Below are positions 1 through 9,790 of a stretch of DNA of 64,000 bases, one piece after another. The position numbers were made by a program, and so were the translations under genes. The number at the start of each line of letters is the position of its first letter. The stretch's first letter is position 1. Below the pieces are notes generated by a model. It was not told the DNA's origin. It worked only from the letters and a program-made list of their open reading frames with translations, and searched no databases. Source of the stretch: Maribacter aquivivus (GTDB lineage: Bacteria; Bacteroidota; Bacteroidia; Flavobacteriales; Flavobacteriaceae); the NCBI RefSeq assembly GCF_900142175.1, contig NZ_FQZX01000002.1, forward strand, positions 477,317 through 541,316, given 5' to 3'.

Positions 1-563
1 GTCATAATGATTTAGGTTTGGCTACCGCAAATTCAATTTCTGGTGTCATTAATGGCGCAAGACAAATTGAATGTACCATTAATGGTATTGGTGAACGCGC
101 AGGTAACACATCATTAGAAGAAGTTGTAATGATATTACGCCAACACCCAGATTTAAATTATGACACCACTATAAATAGCAAATTACTTTATGATACTAGT
201 TTAATGGTATCTAATAAAATGGGTATGATAGTGCAACCAAACAAAGCTATTGTTGGTGCTAACGCATTTGCACATAGCTCTGGAATTCATCAAGATGGTG
301 TTATAAAAAATAGAGAAACCTATGAAATTATTGACCCAGCAGATGTTGGCGTCACTGAATCATCTATTGTTTTAACTGCTAGAAGTGGTAGAGCCGCATT
401 AGCCTACAGAGCTAAAATTGTTGGTTACGAATTGTCAAAAGTTCAATTAGATGATGTTTATCAAGAGTTTTTAAAGTATGCGGACACTAGAAAAGAAGTA
501 AAAGATGATGATATTCATCAAATTATTGAGACTTCAAATATTGATTTACAAAGTATTAGCTAA
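1..563 (+). CDS. leuA: 2-isopropylmalate synthase, C-terminal part (cut by window start)
   Basis: This enzyme condenses 2-oxoisovalerate with acetyl-CoA, the first committed step of leucine synthesis. The frame is open from the window edge, and the first residues read [11 protein letters not shown], the metal-binding HxHND region of the HMGL-like TIM barrel. NGIGERAGN and [12 protein letters not shown] follow, as in LeuA. The protein stops soon after the linker (ending NIDLQSIS), so the C-terminal leucine-binding regulatory domain of classical LeuA is absent. That form is common in Bacteroidota. It sits 2 bases before leuB, so the two are cotranscribed. A TTG at 18 is internal, not a start. 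Confidence 0.93.
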   Translation, partial: HNDLGLATANSISGVINGARQIECTINGIGERAGNTSLEEVVMILRQHPDLNYDTTINSKLLYDTSLMVSNKMGMIVQPNKAIVGANAFAHSSGIHQDGVIKNRETYEIIDPADVGVTESSIVLTARSGRAALAYRAKIVGYELSKVQLDDVYQEFLKYADTRKEVKDDDIHQIIETSNIDLQSIS

Positions 564-565
564 TT

Positions 566-1684
566 ATGCATTTAAATATTGCGGTTTTAGAAGGAGACGG
601 AATTGGACCTGAGGTCGTAGCACAATCTATTAAGTGTCTACGTTCTGTTGAAGAAACTTTTGGCCATAGTTTTACCTTTCAAAAAGGACTCATCGGTGCT
701 TCTGCTATTAAACAGACCGGCAGTCCATTGCCAAAAGAAACTCTAAAACTTTGTAAAAGTACCGATGCTACATTATTTGGTGCTTTGGGCCTACCTGAAT
801 TTGATAACAACCCCAAAGCAAAAGTTTGGCCAGAACAAGGGCTATTGAAATTACGCAAGAAATTAGGTCTGTTTGCAAATATTAGACCTGTTAAAGTTTT
901 TCCATCTTTAGTTAAGCAATCCCCTTTATCAAAAGCTCAAGTAAAAGATACAGACTTAGTAATTTTTAGAGAATTATCTGGAGGAATTTACTACGGTGAA
1001 AAAACTTTTGACGAAGAAAAGAATATTGCAACAGATATATGTTCTTATAGTGAATCTGAAATTAGTAGAATTACTCATTTAGCGTTCAAATCTGCTCGTT
1101 CCAGAAAAAAGAAAGTAACCTTGGTAGACAAAGCTAATGTACTTGAAACTTCGCGATTATGGCGACGTGTGGTAACGCAAATATCCGAGAGCTACCCAGA
1201 TGTAGAGCTTAACTATCAATTGATAGACAATGCTGCCGTACAGATGGTTTTAAATCCCGCTCAATTTGATGTCATTTTAACCGACAATATGTTTGGAGAT
1301 ATTCTTTCTGATCAAGGTAGCGTAATTGCAGGTTCAATAGGACTTTTACCATCAGCTTCTGTAGGACTTGAGCATGCTATGTTCGAACCTATTCACGGTT
1401 CTTACCCAGATGCAGCAGGTAAAAATATTGCAAACCCAGTAGCTTCTATATTAAGTATGGCCATGCTATTGCAACATTTTAAAATGAATGAAGAATCTGA
1501 TGCCGTTGTAGCAGCAGTTTTAAAATCATTTTCTAAAAAAATAGTAACCCCAGATATTTTAGGAAGTTCTAAATATGGTACTAACTATGTTGGCGATTTT
1601 ATTGCCGACAATATCATGGAACTAGATGGTAATTTCAGTATTAACGATGAAAATATCGGCTTAGGAAAATCTACTATTATCTAA
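566..1684 (+). CDS. leuB: 3-isopropylmalate dehydrogenase
   Basis: LeuB oxidises and decarboxylates 3-isopropylmalate to 2-oxoisocaproate with NAD+ in leucine synthesis. At 372 residues it has the usual length. Visible landmarks are EGDGIGPEV (9-17), substrate arginines near R97, R107 and R135 (RELSGGIYYGE), the catalytic Tyr in IYYGE, VDKANVL with the catalytic Lys near 189, the metal aspartates D240/D245/D249 (TDNMFGDILSDQ), and the NAD-binding HGSYPDAAGKNIANP near 277. The ATG starts 2 bases after the leuA stop. The gene ends convergently, one base before the stop of the next minus-strand gene, with no evident terminator. Confidence 0.96.
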   Translation: MHLNIAVLEGDGIGPEVVAQSIKCLRSVEETFGHSFTFQKGLIGASAIKQTGSPLPKETLKLCKSTDATLFGALGLPEFDNNPKAKVWPEQGLLKLRKKLGLFANIRPVKVFPSLVKQSPLSKAQVKDTDLVIFRELSGGIYYGEKTFDEEKNIATDICSYSESEISRITHLAFKSARSRKKKVTLVDKANVLETSRLWRRVVTQISESYPDVELNYQLIDNAAVQMVLNPAQFDVILTDNMFGDILSDQGSVIAGSIGLLPSASVGLEHAMFEPIHGSYPDAAGKNIANPVASILSMAMLLQHFKMNEESDAVVAAVLKSFSKKIVTPDILGSSKYGTNYVGDFIADNIMELDGNFSINDENIGLGKSTII

Positions 1685-1685
1685 A

Positions 1686-2909
1686 TTATTCACTTACCAA
1701 TTCGGTCATCAATTCATTAAAATTCTTTTTGAATTCAACAAATTTATCACCTGTGGCGGGACCGTTAAATCCTGTATGAATTTTTCGAACATTCCCCTTT
1801 TTATCAATAAATATTGTGGTTGGGTATGAAAGTACATGGTTTAACATCGGTAATTTTTCTTGTGCCTTTTGTTTATCATAAGTACCATACTGCGCTAATA
1901 AAATAGGATAGTTCACCCCTATTCTATCTTTTAATCGCTCAATACCTTTTATTGCTATTTCTTTAGTTTTTGCTGATTCAAAAGTTAAGCCTATAATTTC
2001 AATGTCATTGTTTTCTTTTAAATAATCTACCAAAAATTTAGTTTCATCTAAGCAATTTGGGCACCATGTACCCATTAACTGAACAACGACCACTTTACCT
2101 TGATATTTTTCATCATTTAAAGAAATCATATTTCCTTTTACATCTGGGAAAGTAAAGGCTAATTTATCATAACCCTCGTTTAAAAAAGTTAATGAATCTG
2201 GATCTGGCAATTCAAAGCCATCATTTCTAGTAGCTACAAAAGGTTCCTTAAAATGATTACCAGAATAAAAAACACCATTCATACTAGAATCAGTAACTTT
2301 TGCATTAAACAGGAAAGCATGAGCTCCATCAAAAGCAGATAATTTTAAAGAATCACCATCAAGTATGCCATCTAAATATCTATAATCTCCTGTTGTAGTT
2401 CTAAAAGTACCTGTAACCCTATCATCTTCTTGCAAGAAAATACCCTTACCAACATATTCTTCTGCTAAATCTGGACTAAAATAGGTTTCCCAAATACCAG
2501 TTACATTGCCATTAGTACGTTCATTTGTAGTTTCAAATCTATCTTCAGTACCATATTCTGCATTGAACGGCACTATCCTATCTAAACTTGCTTTAATAAA
2601 CTGACCTTGTATTCTATTTTCGGTAAAAGTACCCGCCAAATAACCTTCAAAAACAGGTGTCTGCATAATTATAGAATCACCTTTAATTTCAATTTCATCT
2701 ACATCTATAACTTCTTCCGCATTAAAAATTTGCATTGCGTAACTTCCATCCTGCTTTTTATTGACTTTTAAATTAAAAGGGAGTACTTGATTATCCATAA
2801 CATCTAGCTCAACAAGCCAAATACCCTCTGATAAATTTACTTTCGGTGTATTCTGCTTACACCCAACCAATAACACTAAAACGACTAGTACTGCAATACT
2901 ATATCTCAT
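1686..2909 (-). CDS. TlpA-family thioredoxin-like lipoprotein
   Basis: This is an envelope thiol-disulfide oxidoreductase candidate of 407 residues. The N-terminus is a lipoprotein signal (hydrophobic stretch then LLVGC, Cys17). A roughly 220-residue beta-rich middle region is not recognised. The C-terminal third is a TlpA/AhpC-type thioredoxin fold with the redox motif WCPNC (around 282-286) and a downstream cis-proline region (LSYPTTIFIDKKG). Such proteins reduce or isomerise periplasmic disulfides, or serve in cytochrome maturation. The partner here is unknown. It stands alone on the minus strand, convergent with leuB and divergent from pheT. Confidence 0.85.
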   Translation of the reverse strand: MRYSIAVLVVLVLLVGCKQNTPKVNLSEGIWLVELDVMDNQVLPFNLKVNKKQDGSYAMQIFNAEEVIDVDEIEIKGDSIIMQTPVFEGYLAGTFTENRIQGQFIKASLDRIVPFNAEYGTEDRFETTNERTNGNVTGIWETYFSPDLAEEYVGKGIFLQEDDRVTGTFRTTTGDYRYLDGILDGDSLKLSAFDGAHAFLFNAKVTDSSMNGVFYSGNHFKEPFVATRNDGFELPDPDSLTFLNEGYDKLAFTFPDVKGNMISLNDEKYQGKVVVVQLMGTWCPNCLDETKFLVDYLKENNDIEIIGLTFESAKTKEIAIKGIERLKDRIGVNYPILLAQYGTYDKQKAQEKLPMLNHVLSYPTTIFIDKKGNVRKIHTGFNGPATGDKFVEFKKNFNELMTELVSE

Positions 2910-2986
2910 ACCTAATTTTTAATTTAACTTCTAATAAACAATTAAAATGGCAGAATTAAAAATTAAAATAAAGACTTCATAGCTTA

Positions 2987-3017
2987 TTGAATGTATTAGG
3001 GCATTGTTTTATCTTTG
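2987..3017 (+). promoter_or_regulatory. Flavobacterial promoter for pheT
   Basis: A -33 TTG (2987-2989) lies 20 bases upstream of TATCTTTG (3010-3017), an exact match to the Bacteroidota -10 box TAnnTTTG. Predicted transcription start is about 12 bases before the pheT ATG. Confidence 0.75.
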
Positions 3018-3036
3018 CAACCTATAAATATTTTGA

Positions 3037-5466
3037 ATGAAAATATCATACAACTGGCTTAAACAGTTCATACAAATAGATTGGGAATCACAGAAAACCG
3101 GAGAACTTTTAACTGATTTAGGTTTAGAGGTTGAAGGTGTTGATAAATTTGAATCTGTTAAAGGCGGATTAAAAGGTATTGTTGTAGGTCACGTATTAAG
3201 TTGCGAAAAACATACAAATGCCGATAAGCTAAATGTCACTATGGTTGATATTGGTCTAGAAGCACCTGTACAAATTGTTTGTGGTGCTAAGAATGTTGCT
3301 GCCGGACAAAAAGTACCTGTAGCTACAATTGGCACAACACTATACACTGCCGAAGGTGAAGCTTGGACCATCAAGAAAGGAAAGATTAGAGGAGAAGAAA
3401 GCTTTGGGATGATTTGCGCAGAAGACGAGTTAGGTCTTGGTAGCAGTCACGAAGGTATAATGGTGCTTGATAAAAATCTGAAAGTTGGAACTCCTTGTTC
3501 AGAAGTTTTTGACATTGAAGAGGATGAAGTTTTTGAAATTGGCTTAACACCAAACCGTGCTGATGCCATGAGTCATTTCGGCGTAGCAAGAGATTTAAAA
3601 GCAGGACTTAAACAAAAGGAAATTACCAAAGAACTTATTACACCTTCTACAAGTCATTTTAATATTAACGACCGTTCTTTAAAAATTGATGTTGATGTAT
3701 TAAAAACTGAACTGGCTCCGCGTTACTGTGGTGTTACATTAAGCAATTTAATTGTTCAGCCCTCGCCTACTTGGCTTCAAAATAGACTTAAATCGATAGG
3801 TCTTACTCCGAAGAACAATGTTGTAGATGCAACTAATTATGTGCTACACGAACTTGGACAGCCTTTACATGCTTTTGATACTGCAAAAATAAAGGGTAAT
3901 AAAATCTTGGTTAAGACTTTACCAAAAGGGACAAAATTTACTACGCTAGACGGAGTTGAAAGAACTTTACATGAAGATGACTTAATGATTTGTGATGCCG
4001 AAAAACCTTTATGTTTAGCTGGTATTTTCGGGGGATTAGGTTCTGGTGTAACCGAAGAAACAACATCTATATTTTTGGAGAGTGCTTATTTTAACCCTGT
4101 TTCAATAAGAAAGTCAGCGAAGAGACACGCTTTAAATACCGATGCTTCATTTAGATTTGAACGTGGTATTGATATTGAAAATGTAGAGTACAGTTTAAAA
4201 CGTGCTGCATTATTAATAAAAGAAATTGCTGGCGGAGAAATTACCTCTGACGTCTATGATCTTTACCCTAAAAAGCACCCTAATTTTGAAGTTTTTCTTG
4301 CATTTGAAAAAATCAATAAACTTATAGGTCAAGAAATTCCGCAAGATACCATTAAATCTATATTGGCATCTCTTGATATTAAGGTTAAGAATGTTACAGA
4401 AGCCGGTATGGGTCTTGAAGTACCTTCTTACCGTGTAGATGTGCAACGCCAGGTAGATGTTATAGAAGAAATATTAAGGGTTTACGGCTACAACAATGTT
4501 GCTTTTAGCCAAAAGTTGAATGCATCTATAGCCACTACAGAGGCGACTGCAGACCATACCATACAATCCACTATTGGAAACTCGCTTGCTGCCAAGGGTT
4601 ATTTTGAAATCTTAACCAATAGCTTAACGAACCCTGATTATACATCATTATTAGAAGATGAGGATGAAGAACGTAAGTCTATTGAAATTATTAACCCATT
4701 AAGTGGGGATCTCTCTGTTTTGCGTAGAACTTCTTTGTTCTCTGCTTTGGAAGCTGCTAGTTATAACATTAACCGAAGAAGGGGTAATCTAAAATTGTTC
4801 GAATTTGGCAAAACATATTACGCCAAAGGTGATAAACGAATAGAACCAAAATATCTTAGTATTCTATTAACTGGAGATACTGTTCAAGATAACTGGACAA
4901 CAAAAGCTGTCCCTGCAAACTTTTTTGAATTAAAGTCTATTGTTAAGTCGGTATTATTAAGACTTGGTTTTTCTGATTTAAAAAGTCAACCTACCACTTC
5001 TACAATTTTCTCAGAAGGCTTAACATTTACAAATAAGAAAAAAGAATTGGTTTCTTTCGGTTTGGTTAAAAAGTCTATTCTAAAGCATTTTGATATAAAA
5101 CAAGATATATTGTATGCTGATTTTGATTGGGGAACTGTTTTAAAACAAATTACAACATCACCTGTCACTTTTAAAGAAATACCTAAGCACCCAGAAGTAA
5201 AAAGAGATTTTGCTTTACTATTAGATGATAAAGCTACTTATCGAGAATTGCATGACCTTGCTTTTAGTACAGAGCGTAAATATTTAAAAGACATGACTCT
5301 TTTTGATGTGTATGAAGGTGAAAATTTACCAGAAGGAAAGAAATCATATGCAGTGAGTTTTACTTTACAAGACGACAAAAGCACTTTGACCGAAAAGCAA
5401 ATAGAAAAGATAATGTCTAAATTACAAAGTACTTACGAACGTAATTTAGGTGCAATACTTCGTTAA
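3037..5466 (+). CDS. pheT: Phenylalanine--tRNA ligase beta subunit
   Basis: The beta subunit of the (alpha-beta)2 enzyme that charges tRNA-Phe. At 809 residues it is full length for the bacterial long form. Domains in order: an N-terminal EMAP/OB-type tRNA-binding domain (about 40-150), the B3/B4 editing domain (about 210-380), the B5 domain (about 400-470), the inactive synthetase-like core, and a C-terminal ferredoxin-fold anticodon-binding domain (last ~95 residues, beginning near the conserved HPEVKRDFALLL). pheS is not adjacent, as is usual in Bacteroidota. It is monocistronic, with its own promoter, and its stop abuts the convergent fasciclin gene. Confidence 0.97.
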   Translation: MKISYNWLKQFIQIDWESQKTGELLTDLGLEVEGVDKFESVKGGLKGIVVGHVLSCEKHTNADKLNVTMVDIGLEAPVQIVCGAKNVAAGQKVPVATIGTTLYTAEGEAWTIKKGKIRGEESFGMICAEDELGLGSSHEGIMVLDKNLKVGTPCSEVFDIEEDEVFEIGLTPNRADAMSHFGVARDLKAGLKQKEITKELITPSTSHFNINDRSLKIDVDVLKTELAPRYCGVTLSNLIVQPSPTWLQNRLKSIGLTPKNNVVDATNYVLHELGQPLHAFDTAKIKGNKILVKTLPKGTKFTTLDGVERTLHEDDLMICDAEKPLCLAGIFGGLGSGVTEETTSIFLESAYFNPVSIRKSAKRHALNTDASFRFERGIDIENVEYSLKRAALLIKEIAGGEITSDVYDLYPKKHPNFEVFLAFEKINKLIGQEIPQDTIKSILASLDIKVKNVTEAGMGLEVPSYRVDVQRQVDVIEEILRVYGYNNVAFSQKLNASIATTEATADHTIQSTIGNSLAAKGYFEILTNSLTNPDYTSLLEDEDEERKSIEIINPLSGDLSVLRRTSLFSALEAASYNINRRRGNLKLFEFGKTYYAKGDKRIEPKYLSILLTGDTVQDNWTTKAVPANFFELKSIVKSVLLRLGFSDLKSQPTTSTIFSEGLTFTNKKKELVSFGLVKKSILKHFDIKQDILYADFDWGTVLKQITTSPVTFKEIPKHPEVKRDFALLLDDKATYRELHDLAFSTERKYLKDMTLFDVYEGENLPEGKKSYAVSFTLQDDKSTLTEKQIEKIMSKLQSTYERNLGAILR

Positions 5467-6039
5467 TTAAAGCATTTTTTCTGGAACAAAAACGGTATCA
5501 ACTTCGTGAATGATGCCGTTAGATTGATTAGAATCTGCCGTTGTAATTATAGCACTGTTACCAGATTTATCTGTAAGTACAATATCAATACCTTTCATGG
5601 TTGCTGTTATTTTATCTCCTTGTATAGTGGTAAATTTTGCGATACCATTACCTCTACACATTGCTTTTAAAATACTAGAGGCAGATAATTTATCCGCTAT
5701 TATATGGTAAGAAAGCATAGCCTTTAATGCCTTCTTATTTTCTGGATCAAATAACTTATCTATTGTCGCTTTTGATAACTTTTCAAATGCAAGGTTAGAA
5801 GGTGCGAAAACAGTAAATTCTCCGGTATAATCTAAAACCTTATCTAAGTTTGTTGCTCTAAGTGCATTTAATAATGAAGAATGATTTTCGAAGCTTGCCG
5901 TACGCTCTATAATAGACTTTTCCGGTTGAATAGTTGATATTAGATTTTCAAATTTAAAATCAATAGCATTGTCCTGTGCATAGGTCTGAATCCCTAAAAA
6001 TAGGGCGCACAAGGACATGAGGGATGTCCATTTTTTCAT
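5467..6039 (-). CDS. Secreted fasciclin-domain protein
   Basis: 190 residues with a Sec signal peptide (MKK then a hydrophobic core, likely cleaved after TYAQ). One FAS1 domain fills about 45-188. Its H1 motif reads FTVFAPSNLAFEKL, and the H2-like end is NGIIHEVDTVFVPEKML. FAS1 domains mediate adhesion to surfaces, polysaccharides or other proteins. In marine flavobacteria single-FAS1 secreted proteins are common and mostly uncharacterised. No operon partner. The stop codon touches the pheT stop. Confidence 0.9.
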   Translation of the reverse strand: MKKWTSLMSLCALFLGIQTYAQDNAIDFKFENLISTIQPEKSIIERTASFENHSSLLNALRATNLDKVLDYTGEFTVFAPSNLAFEKLSKATIDKLFDPENKKALKAMLSYHIIADKLSASSILKAMCRGNGIAKFTTIQGDKITATMKGIDIVLTDKSGNSAIITTADSNQSNGIIHEVDTVFVPEKML

Positions 6040-6194
6040 AATAGGTGGTTATTAAGGGGCAAAATGTTCTCAAAATCGATAAACGGTTCGATTTCGCCGT
6101 TAATATACAATTAGATGTCTTTTACACCTAGCGTGAATTAAGCAATAGAACGATTTTAACATTTTATTAACTTTTAATTAAGTTAAACAAGATT

Positions 6195-6223
6195 TTGATA
6201 AAATAACTAATTAACTAACTTTG
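6195..6223 (+). promoter_or_regulatory. Flavobacterial promoter
   Basis: TTG (6195-6197), an 18-base spacer, then TAACTTTG (6216-6223), an exact TAnnTTTG -10. It lies 22 bases before the ATG of the 240-residue membrane protein and supports that start. Confidence 0.7.
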
Positions 6224-6245
6224 AGTGTATTGCTAAAAAAAGAAT

Positions 6246-6968
6246 ATGTTGCTATCTAAAACAAACATTGAACAGAAACTCTCTAAAGCTAGAAATAAGC
6301 AGATTTTATCAGAAGATGCAAGAATGAAAGAGGTTTATAATATTCTTTCAAATGTAGATGATGAATTAGAGAGAATTGAACAAAACGTAATAACAAGCAA
6401 TGGCAGACCTAACAATAATTTCAATGTAAACATATTAGATAGCTCTAGAATTTATCACGTAGACGAAATCAAGCAAATTTGCATAGACTATCGTTTACGC
6501 TTTTTAGATACTAAATATTTTAAGGGACCAATACCTGCAGAGGCGCTGTCAAAAATTAAAAGTCTTGAAAAAGAACATAACTTAGAAATACAGGGATTTA
6601 AAATAATAGCTCCTTCTAAACTTTTTAAACTAGAAGATAAGGATGATCCTTTGCTATTTGCCCCTATTGGAAATGGTTATCATTATTTAATACATCAATG
6701 GGGAAATGACCTTCACCCATTTCGAAAGCTACTAATGTGGCCTTTTAAAAGCATCGTAAACCTTGCTATTTTAGTTTTACTGATGAGTACCATTACAACG
6801 ATGTTGATACCAGACGGACTATTCTCAAAAACCAATTCAAATGCTCAATTTTGGATTTTGAACTTTTTTATGTTCAAGTGTATTGCTTCTGTGGTAATTT
6901 TCTACGGATTTGCAATGGGCAAAAACTTTAATCCTGCTATTTGGAACAGTAAATATTTTAATAGCTAA
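6246..6968 (+). CDS. Conserved membrane protein of unknown function
   Basis: I do not recognise a named family. The first ~160 residues are soluble and charged, with a possible short coiled coil near the N-terminus. Two strongly hydrophobic helices follow, at about 168-190 and 200-224, each flanked by Lys/Arg. The soluble part is therefore probably cytoplasmic and anchored by a C-terminal hairpin. Residues such as CIDYRLRFLDTKYFKG and HPFRKLLMWPF look conserved in style, but no catalytic motif is visible. It has its own promoter, no partner, and converges on the following lipoprotein gene. Confidence 0.75.
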   Translation: MLLSKTNIEQKLSKARNKQILSEDARMKEVYNILSNVDDELERIEQNVITSNGRPNNNFNVNILDSSRIYHVDEIKQICIDYRLRFLDTKYFKGPIPAEALSKIKSLEKEHNLEIQGFKIIAPSKLFKLEDKDDPLLFAPIGNGYHYLIHQWGNDLHPFRKLLMWPFKSIVNLAILVLLMSTITTMLIPDGLFSKTNSNAQFWILNFFMFKCIASVVIFYGFAMGKNFNPAIWNSKYFNS

Positions 6969-6977
6969 TTACAAATG

Positions 6978-8102
6978 TTATTTTACAAATATAGTTTTCG
7001 GAACACCCTCTAAATCAATATTATCAATAAGTTTGAAATCTGGAGCAGGAGTTATTCTCAGAATTCCACCTTTATCTAACTGTCCTTTTTTCTGATAGCC
7101 TATTAAAACATAATTGTTCTTTTCATCGTACGCTATTGATGTTGTTTGGGCTACATTGTACTTCATATTCAATTCAGTTTCAGTTAAGAAATTTTCAAAT
7201 AGATAAACTACAGTGCTATTCTTTTCAAAGTCATATATTGCTGGTACTTCTTCAATTTCTGCATTTGGTATATTTTTTTGAAAATAAAATTTACCTGCGC
7301 TATCTAAGAAAAAATCTTGTGTTGTAACAAACCCAGGCTCTGTATTCTCACCATACGTGGTGTACGTTTTTTCTAAAGTAAAGGGATCTAAAGTAGTATG
7401 TAACTCTGGGTAGCTAATAATAACCTTACCAGTACTATTGGTAAATAGACGCTGTGCGTCTAAACCTAATTCTAATTCCATTAAAACTTCATTATCATCA
7501 AGATCAATTACCGATAAATGAAATTCATCACTTACAAACTCATTTAACGTTAACACAAACAAACGGTTTGATGACATTACAATATCTATTGGCTTCTTAT
7601 CCAAAGAAATTTCCACAAGACCATCTGCTACCTCATTAAGTGAATTTATGCGAATTACAAATTGCTTGTCTTTACCCAATAGCTCTCTTTCATACGCAAC
7701 AGCGGCAAGTTCACTAGAATATGCCATTGCAATTACATTTATGGAACATACATCTAAATCGCTAAATAGGGCTACTGACTTTGAAGAAGAATCTTCTGCA
7801 TTAAACCATTGAAAAGTTGCCTGACAATTAGTAGTGGAATAATAGCCAATATCGGTTGTTGTACGATATTTTATAGCATTTGAGGGAATGTTACTAAATG
7901 AGTTTACTGCGCTTTTAACAGTAAATTCATCATTAGCAGAACACAAAACAACACCATTTAATTGATTGTTATTTTGTAAAAAAACTGTGTAGTCAACTTG
8001 TACATTAGTAGCGATTTCCTCATCAACTTGTTCTGAAGATTTTTCGCATGCGAAGAAACTAAAGGCTAGCACAAAGCAAGCCACATATTTGTAGGTTTTC
8101 AT
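6978..8102 (-). CDS. Lipoprotein of unknown function, probable beta-propeller
   Basis: 374 residues. The N-terminus is a lipoprotein signal with lipobox-like FFACEK (Cys19). The rest is a run of short beta-strand-like segments with repeated Asp/Asn turns and no predicted membrane helix. It resembles the 40-residue periodic style of propeller lipoproteins (for example IVMSSNRLFVLTL and KVIISYPELH). No catalytic residues are evident and I cannot assign a function. Its 5' end is just downstream of the ABC-F gene (33 bases), so the two may be cotranscribed. Confidence 0.7.
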   Translation of the reverse strand: MKTYKYVACFVLAFSFFACEKSSEQVDEEIATNVQVDYTVFLQNNNQLNGVVLCSANDEFTVKSAVNSFSNIPSNAIKYRTTTDIGYYSTTNCQATFQWFNAEDSSSKSVALFSDLDVCSINVIAMAYSSELAAVAYERELLGKDKQFVIRINSLNEVADGLVEISLDKKPIDIVMSSNRLFVLTLNEFVSDEFHLSVIDLDDNEVLMELELGLDAQRLFTNSTGKVIISYPELHTTLDPFTLEKTYTTYGENTEPGFVTTQDFFLDSAGKFYFQKNIPNAEIEEVPAIYDFEKNSTVVYLFENFLTETELNMKYNVAQTTSIAYDEKNNYVLIGYQKKGQLDKGGILRITPAPDFKLIDNIDLEGVPKTIFVK

Positions 8103-8134
8103 AAAACAACTATTTGGGTTAATCTATTCTATGC

Positions 8135-9757
8135 TTAATTAGCGTACATTTTGTTACGCTGATCTTTTAATGCCTTGTCAGACATATATTCATCAAACGT
8201 AGAATACCTATCAATGTTGCCTTTTGGAGTTAATTCTATGATTCTATTTGCAACAGTTTGCGCAAACTCATGATCATGTGTCGTTAACATTACAGTACCC
8301 TTAAAATTCTTGAGTGAATTATTAAATGCAGTAATACTTTCTAGATCCAAGTGGTTCGTTGGTTCATCTAACATTAATACATTTGCACGCATTAACATCA
8401 TTCTGCTTAACATGCAACGTACTTTTTCTCCTCCAGAAAGAACAGTACACTTTTTAAGTGCTTCCTCTCCACTAAATAACATTTTACCCAAGAAACCACG
8501 AATATATACTTCTTCGCGCTCTTCTTCTGTTTTAGCGTATTGACGTAACCAATCTACCAAGTTAATGTTACCAGTAAAGAAACCTGAATTATCTGCAGGT
8601 AAGTAAGATTGTGTAGTAGTTATACCCCATTGAAAAGTACCTTTATCAGCTTTTTTATTGCCATTTATGATATCATAGAATGCTGAAGTAGCTCTTGAGT
8701 CTCTTGATATAATAGCAATTTTATCTCCTTTTGCCAAGTTAATATTTACGTTACTAAATAATAGCTCACCTTCATCGGTTGAAGCAGAAAGTCCTTCTAC
8801 GTTTAAAATCTGATCACCAGCCTCACGTTCTCTGTCAAAAATAATTGCAGGGTACCTACGGCTAGATGGTTTAATATCATCAATTTTTAATTTAGAAAGC
8901 ATTTTTTTACGAGAAGTAGCTTGTTTACTCTTTGCAACGTTTGCACTAAAACGAGCAATAAATTCTTGTAATTCTTTTGCTTTTTCTTCTGCCTTCTTGT
9001 TTTGTTGTGCACGTTGACGAGCCGCTAACTGACTACTCTCATACCAAAACGTATAGTTACCAGAATATAAATTCAATTTTCCAAAATCGATATCACCTAT
9101 ATCAGTACAAACCGTATCTAAGAAGTGACGGTCATGACTTACTACTATAACAGTATTTTCATAATCTGCCAAGAAGTTTTCTAACCAACTGATTGTTTCA
9201 TAATCCAGGTCGTTTGTAGGTTCATCCATTATTAATACATCAGGATTACCAAATAACGCTTGTGCTAAAAGTACACGTACTTTTAATTTAGAATCTAGCT
9301 CAGACATTAAAGTAAAATGTAAATCTGCACTAATACCTAAATTTGAGAGTAATGCCGCCGCGTTGCTATCTGCGTTCCAACCATTCATTTCTTCAAACTT
9401 CACCTGCAACTCCCCTATTCTATCAGCATTTTTATCATCGTAATCTGCATAAAGGGCATCTATTTCCTTCTTAATCTCATACAAAGGCTTGTTACCCATT
9501 ACTACTGCTTCTAATACCGTAAAATCATCGGCAGAGTTATGATTCTGTTCTAATATAGACATTCTCTTACCTGGCTCTAAATGAACATGACCAGAAGTTG
9601 GGTCCATTTGCCCAGCAAGAATTTTCAAAAAAGTAGATTTACCTGCGCCATTGGCACCAATAATACCGTAGCAATTACCCTGGGTAAAAGCAACATTTAC
9701 TTCATCGAACAACACTCGTTTTCCAAATTGAACAGAAAGATTAGAAACAGATAACAT
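8135..9757 (-). CDS. ABC-F family ATPase (YbiT-like)
   Basis: A soluble tandem-ATPase of the ABC-F translation-factor family, 540 residues, no membrane segments. NBD1 has Walker A GANGAGKST (34-42) and Walker B VLIMDEPTNDLD (174-185), but its signature position reads MSELDSKLKVR (151-161) rather than LSGGxxxR. A basic, helical inter-domain linker (about 240-300) follows. NBD2 has a good signature LSGGEKVR (440-447) and Walker B VLMLDEPTNHLD (460-471), but its Walker A position is SRDSRATSAF (351-360), with no GxxGxGKS/T. Only one composite ATP site is therefore expected to be intact. The promoter lies upstream. ABC-F proteins act at the ribosomal E site; the specific role here is unknown. Confidence 0.9.
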   Translation of the reverse strand: MLSVSNLSVQFGKRVLFDEVNVAFTQGNCYGIIGANGAGKSTFLKILAGQMDPTSGHVHLEPGKRMSILEQNHNSADDFTVLEAVVMGNKPLYEIKKEIDALYADYDDKNADRIGELQVKFEEMNGWNADSNAAALLSNLGISADLHFTLMSELDSKLKVRVLLAQALFGNPDVLIMDEPTNDLDYETISWLENFLADYENTVIVVSHDRHFLDTVCTDIGDIDFGKLNLYSGNYTFWYESSQLAARQRAQQNKKAEEKAKELQEFIARFSANVAKSKQATSRKKMLSKLKIDDIKPSSRRYPAIIFDREREAGDQILNVEGLSASTDEGELLFSNVNINLAKGDKIAIISRDSRATSAFYDIINGNKKADKGTFQWGITTTQSYLPADNSGFFTGNINLVDWLRQYAKTEEEREEVYIRGFLGKMLFSGEEALKKCTVLSGGEKVRCMLSRMMLMRANVLMLDEPTNHLDLESITAFNNSLKNFKGTVMLTTHDHEFAQTVANRIIELTPKGNIDRYSTFDEYMSDKALKDQRNKMYAN

Positions 9758-9782
9758 AGAAACAAAATTTTAAAAATCCGTG

Positions 9783-9790
9783 CAAAAATA
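9783..9790 (-). promoter_or_regulatory. Flavobacterial -10 box for the ABC-F gene
   Basis: Reads TATTTTTG on the minus strand, an exact TAnnTTTG, 25 bases before the ABC-F ATG. No clear -33 TTG at the usual spacing. Confidence 0.55.

Noticed and set aside
6910..7327. Short plus-strand frames at 6910-7095 and 7136-7327
   Set aside because: They lie opposite a lipoprotein gene and read as low-complexity hydrophobic shadow translations.
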